Assembly (NCBI GenBank): GCA_014650415.1
Contig: BMUX01000007.1
Coordinates: 1-64,000 of the forward strand
Length of the DNA: 64,000 bases
From: Streptomyces spiroverticillatus
Lineage (GTDB): Bacteria > Actinomycetota > Actinomycetes > Streptomycetales > Streptomycetaceae
Reading direction: 5' to 3'
The notes below the pieces were generated by a model, which was not told where the DNA came from, searched no databases, and saw only the letters and a list, made by a program, of their open reading frames with translations. The stretch's first letter is position 1, and every line of letters starts with the position of its first letter. Below are positions 8,005 through 15,056 of the stretch, in pieces. The position numbers were made by a program, and so were the translations under genes.

Positions 8005-8885
8005 CCAAGGACAACCGGCTGCGCGGGGAGACCGCCGAGCCCCCCGGTGAAGCCGTGGGCCCGCCCGTCGTCGCGCGCCCGCACCGGGCGCCCGGGCTGC
8101 TGCGGGCCAGTGCCGCCCGCTCGTCCGTCGAGCTCAAGGCCTTCTTCCGCAACAAGCAGTCGCTGGTCTTCACCCTCTTCTTCCCGGTGATCCTGCTCGT
8201 CGTGTTCGGCTCGATCTTCTCCGGGAAGGTCGAGGGCACCGACACCGACTTCCGGCAGGTGTTCATGGCCGGAGTGGTCGCGGCGGGCGTGATGAGCACC
8301 GCGTTCTCCGGGCTCGCCATCAGCGTCGCCATCGAGCGCGACAACGGCACCGTCCGCCGGCTCGCGCTCACACCCATGCCCAAGGCGGCGTATTTCCTGG
8401 GCAAGTTGGCGCGTGTGGTGGTGACCACCGTGCTGGAGACCGTCCTGCTCATCGGCATCGCGGTGGTCGCCTTCGACCTGCCGCTGCCGTCGACGCCCGG
8501 ACGCTGGCTCACCCTCGCCTGGTGCATCACGCTGGGCACGGCCGCATGCGCGCTGGCGGGGGTCGCGTACAGCGCGGTGATTCCCAACAGCCGGTCGGCG
8601 TCGGCGATCGTCACACCGGTGTTCATGGTGCTCCAGTTCATCTCCGGGGTCTTCTTCCCGTTCCACCAGCTGCCGCTGTGGATGCAGAACACCGCCGCCC
8701 TCTTCCCGGTGAAGTGGATGGCGCAGGGCTTCCGTTCGGTGTTCCTGCCGGACTCCTTCACCGCCGTCGAACCCGCCGGGTCGTGGGAGCTGGGCCGGAT
8801 CGCCCTGGTCCTGGCCCTGTGGGCGGTCGGCGGACTCGTCGCCACCGTCCTGACCTTCGGCTGGCGCGGGCCGCGCGTGCGCTGA
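7995..8885 (+). CDS. ABC-2 type transporter permease
   Basis: 296 residues. A cytoplasmic N-terminal tail of about 45 residues precedes about six membrane segments, starting with LVFTLFFPVILLVVFGSIFSG and ending with LVLALWAVGGLVATVLTF. The amphipathic motif ERDNGTVRRLALTPMPK is the coupling helix typical of the DrrB-like ABC-2 family. Start ATG 7995 overlaps the ATPase stop, so the two subunits are translationally coupled and form one exporter. Likely substrate is the mature peptide (inference from position). Confidence 0.92.
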   Translation: MSLTKDNRLRGETAEPPGEAVGPPVVARPHRAPGLLRASAARSSVELKAFFRNKQSLVFTLFFPVILLVVFGSIFSGKVEGTDTDFRQVFMAGVVAAGVMSTAFSGLAISVAIERDNGTVRRLALTPMPKAAYFLGKLARVVVTTVLETVLLIGIAVVAFDLPLPSTPGRWLTLAWCITLGTAACALAGVAYSAVIPNSRSASAIVTPVFMVLQFISGVFFPFHQLPLWMQNTAALFPVKWMAQGFRSVFLPDSFTAVEPAGSWELGRIALVLALWAVGGLVATVLTFGWRGPRVR

Positions 8886-8952
8886 GGTCCCTGCGGGGCG
8901 GCGGTGCAGGGTGCGTGCGGGTGCGGTCCCGGCGGGCGTTGTGCGCAGTTCC

Positions 8953-9020
8953 CCGCGCCCCTGAAAGTCCCGAGCCCCTGAAGCCACCGCGCCCCTGAAA
9001 CTCCCGAGCCCCTGAAGCCC
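8953..9020. repeat. Four 17-bp units (two 34-bp copies) in intergenic DNA
   Basis: Two adjacent 34-bp copies (8953-8986 and 8987-9020) match at 32 positions, and each splits into two related 17-bp units built on CCCCTGAA. Upstream lies GCGCAGTTCCCCGCGCCCCTGA, a phrase widely dispersed in Streptomyces intergenic DNA. This occupies most of the 190-bp gap between the permease and the second P450; no promoter is obvious there. Confidence 0.8.
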
Positions 9021-9077
9021 CCGCACCGCGACCCGTCGACCGCCCCGGCCCCGCCCCACGAAAGGAGCGCGCATCCC

Positions 9078-10298
9078 GTGACCACCGCCGCCGTCCGGCT
9101 GCCCGCCGGTATCGCCCACCCCTTCGCCCCGGCCGGACGCGTCGACCCGTATCCGGCGTACACGTGGCTGCGCGCCCACGACCCGGTGCACCGCGACCCG
9201 ATGACCGGGATGTGGCTGGTCACCGGGTACGCGGACTGCACCGCGCTGCTCAAGGACCCGGCGTTCTCCGCCGCCGCCGGCCAGCGCGAGCGGGCCCGGG
9301 AGGACGACCTGCCGGTGTCGATGCTCACCTCCGACGGCGCCGACCACGCCCGGCTGCGCGCCCCCGGCGCCCGCCTGCTGGGCCCCGCCGCCATGGTGCA
9401 GATCGCCGACGGCGTGGCCCGCGACGCGGACGCCCTCCTGGAGCGGGCCGGTGAACGGGACGTGCTCACCGACGCCGTCGAGCAGCTCGGCAGCCCGCTC
9501 GCCACCGCCGTCCTCGCCCGGCTCTTCGGCCTGCGCGACGACCAGCGGGCCCCCTTCGCGCAGCTCGCCCGCGCCGCCTCGGTCAACCTCGACCCGCTCG
9601 CCCCGCCGCCATTGGCCCGCCTCGGCCGCGCCGCGATGGGGGAGCTGACCCGCTACCTCGACGCCCACACCGACCAGGCGCTGCCGAGCCCCCTGCGGGA
9701 CTTCGCCGCCGACACCCGGCTCACCCGCCAGGAGATGCTCGGCGTCCTCGGCCTCGCCGTCGTCGGCGGCTGGCAGCCCCTCGCCGAGTCCATCGGCAAC
9801 GCCCTGTACTGGCTGCTGCCCCGCCCCGACGTGCGCGCGGCCCTGGCCCTGGGGACGACGGACGCCGCCGGGACGGCCATGGACGAACTCCTGCGCCTCG
9901 AAGCCCCCATCCCCTTCACCGCCCGCGTCACCGTCCGCGACGCGGAGCTGCCGGGCGGGCGGATTCCCGCCGGGTCCCGCGTCCTGGCCGTGCTCGCCGC
10001 CGCCAACCGCGACCCCGCCGTCTTCGCCGACCCCGAGCAACTGCGCCACGACCGCAGCCCCAATCCCCACCTGGCCTTCGGCGGCGGCCCGCACTTCTGC
10101 CTCGCCGCCCGCCTGGTGCGGCAGTCGGGCGCGCTGCTGCTCTCCCGTCTCGTACGGACCTACCCGGCCGCCGCGCTCACCGGACCCGAGCCCCGCTGGG
10201 CCGCGACGCTGATCCCGCGCAGGCTCACCTCGCTGGGCGTGGACCTCAACGGAACCGGCACAGGCACCGGCACGGGAACGGAGGCCGGCCGTGCCTGA
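9078..10298 (+). CDS. Cytochrome P450 with atypical I-helix
   Basis: 406 residues from GTG 9078, preceded by AAAGGAG. Heme loop FGGGPHFCLA (334-343) with Cys341 as axial ligand and the usual final Gly replaced by Ala; ExxR is E270-R273. The I-helix region (about 224-238) reads LAVVGGWQPLAES, where most P450s have AGxE/DT: the acid-alcohol pair that protonates bound oxygen is missing. P450s lacking it often catalyse something other than plain hydroxylation, or use substrate groups for proton delivery. The C-terminus is a Gly-Thr repeat (NGTGTGTGTGTE) coded by a simple-sequence run that overlaps the next start. First gene of a tightly overlapping tailoring operon. Confidence 0.9.
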   Translation: MTTAAVRLPAGIAHPFAPAGRVDPYPAYTWLRAHDPVHRDPMTGMWLVTGYADCTALLKDPAFSAAAGQRERAREDDLPVSMLTSDGADHARLRAPGARLLGPAAMVQIADGVARDADALLERAGERDVLTDAVEQLGSPLATAVLARLFGLRDDQRAPFAQLARAASVNLDPLAPPPLARLGRAAMGELTRYLDAHTDQALPSPLRDFAADTRLTRQEMLGVLGLAVVGGWQPLAESIGNALYWLLPRPDVRAALALGTTDAAGTAMDELLRLEAPIPFTARVTVRDAELPGGRIPAGSRVLAVLAAANRDPAVFADPEQLRHDRSPNPHLAFGGGPHFCLAARLVRQSGALLLSRLVRTYPAAALTGPEPRWAATLIPRRLTSLGVDLNGTGTGTGTGTEAGRA

Positions 10299-11526
10299 CG
10301 TGATCGTGGTCGGCGCCGGCGTCGCCGGGCTCGCCTGCGCGGCCGACCTGTCCGGCGCAGGCGTCGACGTACTCGTCCTGGAGGCCCGGGAGCGGATCGG
10401 CGGACGCGTCCTCACCCACCGGCCCGCCGACGGCGGCCCGCCCCTCGAACTCGGCGCGCAGATCGTGCACGGCGACCGCAACCCCGCCCACACCCTCCTC
10501 GGCGCCCTGCCCGCAGCCCCCCGCCCGCAGTCCGCCTCCGTCGTCCTGGGCCGCGTCGCCCGCCCGATGGCGGTCCTCGCGCGGGGCCCGCACGCCCCCT
10601 GGCTGCTGGAAGGACGACTCGTACGGTACGAGGACGACGCCTCGCCCGGCGGCCTCTCGGCCGACGCGTGGCTGGCCCGCAGCGGAGCCGGTGACGCCGA
10701 GCGTGCGGTGGCGGGGGAGTGGCTGCGCCAGACCTGGGCAGCCGACCCGGCGAGCCTCGACGCGGCGGCGGTGGCCCTGGCGATGCGTCAGGACCCGGGT
10801 GGGCAGGGTGAGTTCATTGTTCCCGGCGGCATGGACCGCATCCCCGCCGCGCTGGCGGAGGGGGTCGAGGTGCGCACCGGGACGCCCGTCCACCGCATCG
10901 AACGGGACGCGGACGAGGTCCGGGTCGTCACCGGAGAAGGCGTGCTGACCGCACGGCAGGTCGTCGTGGCCGTGCCGCCGGCCGTGGTCGACCGGGGACT
11001 CCTGGAGATCGGCGGCCTGGACGCCGACCGGCGGGAGGCGGCCCGCACGCTGCGCCCGGGTGACGGCTTCGTGGCCGTCGCCACGCTGTCCGCGCCCGCC
11101 CCCGCGAGCGTCTCGGTGTTCGACGCCGACGGGGTGAGCGGCTTCCTGAGCTGCGTGCAGGGCCGCCCGGAGGTGCTGGTCGTCGCCAAGGGCGCCGCCG
11201 CGCGGTACCTGCGCACCGCCGTGTCCGGCGGGCAGTTGGGCGGGCTGATCGCGGTGGCGCTGCCGTGGACCCGTACCGCCGAAGTGACCGGCGTCGAGGT
11301 CGCCGACTGGGGTGCGGACCCGTATGCGGGCGGTGCGTTCTGCGCGCCCGGACCCGGTACGGCGGACGCCGCCCGCATCTGGGCGCGGCCGACGGACGAC
11401 GGGCGGCTGTTCTTCACCGGGGAGGCCGCCGTGGCGGGCCGGGCGCTGCCGTGGATGCAAGGGGCGATCGCCGACGGGCGGCGGGCCGCCGACGACGTGA
11501 CGGAGGCAAGGAAGCAGTGGCTGTGA
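10291..11526 (+). CDS. Flavin amine oxidase-family oxidoreductase
   Basis: 411 residues from GTG 10291, overlapping the P450 stop by 8 bp. The N-terminus has the FAD dinucleotide motif VIVVGAGVAGLACAADL and the family signature LEARERIGGRV; the C-terminal FAD-binding segment is LFFTGEAAVAGRALPWMQGA. It belongs to the amino-oxidase/monoamine-oxidase fold (PF01593), slightly shorter than the usual 450. Such enzymes oxidise C-N or C-C bonds using FAD and oxygen. In this operon it may oxidise the peptide N-terminus or a P450-modified side chain; the sequence does not tell which. Confidence 0.88.
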   Translation: MPDVIVVGAGVAGLACAADLSGAGVDVLVLEARERIGGRVLTHRPADGGPPLELGAQIVHGDRNPAHTLLGALPAAPRPQSASVVLGRVARPMAVLARGPHAPWLLEGRLVRYEDDASPGGLSADAWLARSGAGDAERAVAGEWLRQTWAADPASLDAAAVALAMRQDPGGQGEFIVPGGMDRIPAALAEGVEVRTGTPVHRIERDADEVRVVTGEGVLTARQVVVAVPPAVVDRGLLEIGGLDADRREAARTLRPGDGFVAVATLSAPAPASVSVFDADGVSGFLSCVQGRPEVLVVAKGAAARYLRTAVSGGQLGGLIAVALPWTRTAEVTGVEVADWGADPYAGGAFCAPGPGTADAARIWARPTDDGRLFFTGEAAVAGRALPWMQGAIADGRRAADDVTEARKQWL

Positions 11527-12479
11527 ACGTGCACTCGGGCTGGTACCTGGCGGCCTTCACCTCCGAACTGACAGGCGACGTCAGCCCGTTGGACCTCGGC
11601 ACCAGGCGGCTCACCGCCGTGCGCGACGCCTCCGGCATCCGGGTCTTCGACGCCGACTGCCCTCACCGGGGCGCCCACCTCGGGCGCGGCGGACGCCTCG
11701 ACGGCGGCTGCCTGGTCTGCCCCTTCCACGGGCAGCGGGTGCTGCTCGGGCGGCCCGAGCGCGAGGGGTCGCGGCCCTGGGTGCGGGAGCACGAGGCGGT
11801 CGTGTGCGGGCAGGCCCTGTTCGTACGGCTCACCGACGGGCCCGAGGACGACCGGGGGATGCGGACCGTACTGAAGGAACTGGCGGGCAACTACTCGCTG
11901 GTCGCCGCCGTGCACCAGCCGGTCGCCGCCCCCGCCGCGCTCATCGTCGAGAACGCCTTCGACACCGACCACTTCACCGCTCTGCACAAGGTCCACCAGG
12001 TGCGCGATATGCGCCACCGGCACGGCGCGGAGGGGGAGTTGGTGATGGACGGAGAGTTCCCGATGCCCGCCTCGCCGTGGCGCGGACCCACGGCGGTGCC
12101 GGGACGCGAACCCTATGTGCCGCGCTTCTACGCCAGGGCGTTCAGCCCGGGAGTGGTGGTCACCGAGTTCGGGCCGCCGGACGAGGTGCACGTCATCGTC
12201 ACCGCCGCCGTGCCCGCCGCCGACGGCACCTGCGTCGCCCGGGTCGCCATCGGCGTACGGGAGGGACGCGAGCGCGAACTGCCGATGCTGATCACCGGCA
12301 GCAAGCGGGCGCTCGCCGAGGACATCGCGGTCTGGGAACACCTCGCCCACCAGGGGGAGTTCGGGCCGCAGGGTCCTGGCCCCGCCGACGCGGCGGTCGT
12401 CGCCTACCGGGAGTTCTGCACGGGCTTCGCGGACCTGGGCACACCCCGCCCCGACACGTCCTGTCCGGAGGAACGATGA
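11517..12479 (+). CDS. Rieske non-heme iron oxygenase
   Basis: 320 residues from GTG 11517, placed 10 bp after GGAGG and overlapping the previous gene by 10 bp. Rieske [2Fe-2S] ligands are C48-x-H50 and C68-P-F-H71 (CPHRGAHL and CLVCPFHG). The mononuclear iron site is in ENAFDTDHFTALH (about 146-157) with one Asp and His152/His157, the usual facial triad. Size and layout resemble the KshA/VanA-like single-component oxygenases that hydroxylate or demethylate. No dedicated reductase or ferredoxin gene is in the cluster. Rieske oxygenases are unusual in azole-peptide clusters, so this is one of the more distinctive genes here. Confidence 0.9.
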   Translation: MAVNVHSGWYLAAFTSELTGDVSPLDLGTRRLTAVRDASGIRVFDADCPHRGAHLGRGGRLDGGCLVCPFHGQRVLLGRPEREGSRPWVREHEAVVCGQALFVRLTDGPEDDRGMRTVLKELAGNYSLVAAVHQPVAAPAALIVENAFDTDHFTALHKVHQVRDMRHRHGAEGELVMDGEFPMPASPWRGPTAVPGREPYVPRFYARAFSPGVVVTEFGPPDEVHVIVTAAVPAADGTCVARVAIGVREGRERELPMLITGSKRALAEDIAVWEHLAHQGEFGPQGPGPADAAVVAYREFCTGFADLGTPRPDTSCPEER

Positions 12480-13324
12480 GCACCGACCGGCACCTCCTCC
12501 CACTGCCAGGTGAACTCGCCGCCATGCACGACGGGTTGCGCGTGCGAAGCGTCGGCAGCGGCCCCACCGTCCTGTGGGTGCACGGCTACACCATGGACTC
12601 CACCCTCTGGCGCCCCCTGTGGGAACTGCTCCCCGGCCTGCGCCACGTCGGCGTCGACCTCCCCGGACACGGCGGCTCCGAGCCCCTCGCGCCCGGGACG
12701 ACCCTGCCCCGGCTCGCCGCCCGCATCCTGGACGTCGCACGCACCGAGGACGCGCACCGCCTCGTCGGGCTCTCCTTCGGCTCGACCGTCGCACTCCACA
12801 TGGCCCTGGAAGCACCGGACTTGATACGGAGCCTCGTCCTGGGCGCGCCCACCCCGGCCGGCGGTCCGCCCGACCCCGCCGCCCGCAAGCGCTACATCGA
12901 GATGCTGATGCTGCGCCGGATGCGCGGCGCCGAAGCGGCCGACCAGCTCGCCGACCTGTGGATGACCGCACCGCCCGACATCTTCCGCGGCACCGAACGC
13001 CACCCGGAACTCCGGGCCCGTATCCGCACGGTCGTCTCCCGGCACTCCTGGGCCGAACTCGACAACGGGGCGATGGCCGCCATCAGCGCCCATGTGCACG
13101 CCCCCGCCGACCTCGCCCGCATCACGGCCGACACCCTCGCGCTCACCGGCAGCGCCGACATGCCGGTCTTCCACGCCAACGCGGCGATGCTCGCGGGGGC
13201 CGTGCCGCGCTGCGCCACCGGCGTCGTGCCCGACAGCGGGCATCTGCCCTTCCTGGAGCGCCCCGAGGCGGTGGCCGGGCGGCTCGCGGCACAACTCGCC
13301 GACACCGTAGGGCATTCGACGTAA
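12476..13324 (+). CDS. Alpha/beta hydrolase
   Basis: 282 residues; ATG 12476 overlaps the Rieske gene stop (ATGA). The fold signature is clear: oxyanion strand VLWVHGYTMDSTLW, nucleophile elbow GLSFG (Ser100), an acid in the TGSADMPVF segment and the catalytic His in VPDSGHLPFLE (about 259). Most like the MenH/epoxide hydrolase-type group of small-molecule hydrolases. In the cluster it might hydrolyse an ester, epoxide or thioester made by the oxidative enzymes, or trim the product; this cannot be decided from sequence. About 120 bp of AT-rich DNA with a palindrome separates it from the next gene. Confidence 0.88.
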   Translation: MSTDRHLLPLPGELAAMHDGLRVRSVGSGPTVLWVHGYTMDSTLWRPLWELLPGLRHVGVDLPGHGGSEPLAPGTTLPRLAARILDVARTEDAHRLVGLSFGSTVALHMALEAPDLIRSLVLGAPTPAGGPPDPAARKRYIEMLMLRRMRGAEAADQLADLWMTAPPDIFRGTERHPELRARIRTVVSRHSWAELDNGAMAAISAHVHAPADLARITADTLALTGSADMPVFHANAAMLAGAVPRCATGVVPDSGHLPFLERPEAVAGRLAAQLADTVGHST

Positions 13325-13390
13325 AGACTGGACAAAGAATTTATTGACGGTTCCTCAAATGCCTTGTCCGTGAAGAACGTTCGGGGTTGT

Positions 13391-13404
13391 TCACACAGGT
13401 GTGA
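13391..13404. promoter_or_regulatory. 14-bp palindrome TCACACAGGTGTGA
   Basis: Perfect inverted repeat (TCACAC, 2-nt spacer, GTGTGA) in the AT-richer gap between the hydrolase and the HPr-kinase-like gene, 43 bp before ATG 13448. Shape and position fit a dimeric regulator operator. Suggests an internal promoter for the second half of the operon. Confidence 0.45.
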
Positions 13405-13447
13405 CGTTAGGGTGAGGACCGGCCGATCCGGGGGAGTTGGGGGGACG

Positions 13448-14416
13448 ATGCCGATTTTCATGCTGGATTTCTTCGGGATTCTGCTCAATGTGATGGGGGC
13501 CGTGGACCTGGCGGATCTGCCCTTCCTCTTCGGCCCGCATCTCCGCGAAGAGCTGGGCATGTTCGAACGGGCCGAACTCACCGTCCGTTTCGCATCCGTC
13601 GAAGGGGCGGGCTCGGAAGTACGGGTCCACGACGACGACGGCAGACTGCTGCGGCGGCACGCCTTCCACGGACTCGGCGGGATTCCGCCGCTGCTGCCCC
13701 CGTTCGCGGTGCTCGGCGACCGGTTCGCGGTCCTCCAGGCCGCCGTCCTCGCCAAGAACGACGCGGTCGTGGCGCTCGTCGGCGGAGTGGAGTCGCCCCG
13801 CAGCGCCCTCGCGCTCGCCCTGGGCGTACGCGGCTGGCGGATGGTCTCCGCGCAGCGCCTGGTCGTCGACCGCGCCACCGGCCAGACCCTGCCTCTCCAG
13901 GTCCCCCTCGAACTGCGCGGCGCCGCCCTGGAGTCCGCCCACGCCTGGGGGCTGCCGGAGAAGGACCTGCGCACCGCCTCCTCGCCCCTGACCGGCTCCT
14001 ACCTCCAGGTCCGCCCGGAGAGCCTGATGGAGACCGTCCCGGTCGGCGCACGCCTCGGACCGGCCACCGTCGTACGGCTGTGTACCGCCGGCGGCCCCCG
14101 GGCCGGGCTGGAGGACGGCGGCCGGGCCCCCGCCGTGTGGCCCGTGGACGCCACCGCGCTCCTCGACCGCAACCCCAGGGCGCGGCTGCTGCTGCCCCCG
14201 GCCGGAGGCGTCGAGGAAGCCGCCGACCTGCTCGACGCCCGCCTGTGCCCGCCGCTGCCGAAGGAGACCGCACCATGCCCCGCAGACTTGCGTACGACGA
14301 GGGAACGGCCTGCTGGGTCGACCATGTCGGCGTCGATCCGACGGGCGCCAAGGACTTCTACGGGCCACTCCTCGACTGGGAGTTCCGCGGCGAAGGCGGC
14401 CGCGGCTACCACCTGA
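13448..14416 (+). CDS. HPr kinase-like protein with degenerate P-loop
   Basis: Up to 322 residues from ATG 13448 (GGGGGAG upstream). Residues about 100-190 resemble the HprK fold seen in RiPP clusters: a hydrophobic strand, then a P-loop position reading VGGVESPRSALALAL (about 111-125) instead of GxxGxGKST, then VRGWRMVSAQRLVVDRATGQ, which matches the segment after the P-loop in HprK-like kinases. Without the Lys and the Gly-rich loop, ATP binding is doubtful. The reading frame has no stop before 14416 and so overlaps the VOC gene by 142 bp; the residues after about 276 look like out-of-frame sequence. Either the C-terminus is extended by a mutation or a frameshift lies near 14250-14275. Possible scaffold or leader-binding helper (inference). 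Confidence 0.55.
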   Translation: MPIFMLDFFGILLNVMGAVDLADLPFLFGPHLREELGMFERAELTVRFASVEGAGSEVRVHDDDGRLLRRHAFHGLGGIPPLLPPFAVLGDRFAVLQAAVLAKNDAVVALVGGVESPRSALALALGVRGWRMVSAQRLVVDRATGQTLPLQVPLELRGAALESAHAWGLPEKDLRTASSPLTGSYLQVRPESLMETVPVGARLGPATVVRLCTAGGPRAGLEDGGRAPAVWPVDATALLDRNPRARLLLPPAGGVEEAADLLDARLCPPLPKETAPCPADLRTTRERPAGSTMSASIRRAPRTSTGHSSTGSSAAKAAAATT

Positions 14417-14937
14417 TCCTGCGCGGCGGCGAGATCGTCGGCGGCCTCGGCCCCAGCCCGATGGGCCCCGGCTACGGCTCCGGCTGGACGGTCTACCTGG
14501 CCGCGAAGGACCTCGCCCGCGTCCAGCGCCGCGCCGAGGAGCACGGCGCCCGCTTCACCGTGAGCGGCGTGCCCGCAGGCGTCAACGGGCGGCTCAGCCT
14601 CGGCGTCGACCCGCAGGGCGCCGCCTTCGGCCTCTGGGAGGGCCACCACGACGAGGGGGTGGTGCTGGTCGACGAACCGGGCGCACTCGTCGACGCGGAG
14701 CTGCACAGCAGCGACACAGCCGCCCAAGAGGCCTTCTACCAAGGGGTGTTCGACGCCCCGTGCGCCGCCGAGCCGCACCCCGTCACCCGCTGGGTGCCCG
14801 TCTTCGGCGTCCTCGACCGCACCGCCTTCGAGGACCGGGCACGGGCGGCGGGCGGCCGGGTCCTGGCGTCCGGGCTGATCGGCGACCCGTGGGGCGCGGT
14901 CTTCGGCGTACGCACCGCCGTCGCCTCCGGTACGTAA
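14275..14937 (+). CDS. VOC-superfamily (glyoxalase/bleomycin resistance) protein
   Basis: 220 residues, two tandem VOC half-modules: the first begins GTACWVDHVGVDPTGAKDFY, the second ALVDAELHSSDTAAQEAFYQ. Conserved features such as DPQGAAFGLWEG are present. These proteins bind a metal and small molecules; some sequester antibiotics and others are isomerases or dioxygenases. ATG 14275 follows AAGGAG and matches the usual family start, although the upstream frame overlaps it. In an antibiotic-type cluster a drug-binding self-protection role is possible; a catalytic role is equally open. Confidence 0.85.
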   Translation: MPRRLAYDEGTACWVDHVGVDPTGAKDFYGPLLDWEFRGEGGRGYHLILRGGEIVGGLGPSPMGPGYGSGWTVYLAAKDLARVQRRAEEHGARFTVSGVPAGVNGRLSLGVDPQGAAFGLWEGHHDEGVVLVDEPGALVDAELHSSDTAAQEAFYQGVFDAPCAAEPHPVTRWVPVFGVLDRTAFEDRARAAGGRVLASGLIGDPWGAVFGVRTAVASGT

Positions 14938-15056
14938 TCCGCAGGCTGCGTACCGTCGCCCGTTCTCCCGGCTTCCCTTTCCGTGGAAGTGTTTTCCCGG
15001 ACGGACCTGTCATTCCGTACGGAAGACACGGATTACCCGGAAGAAAAGGGATTTCC

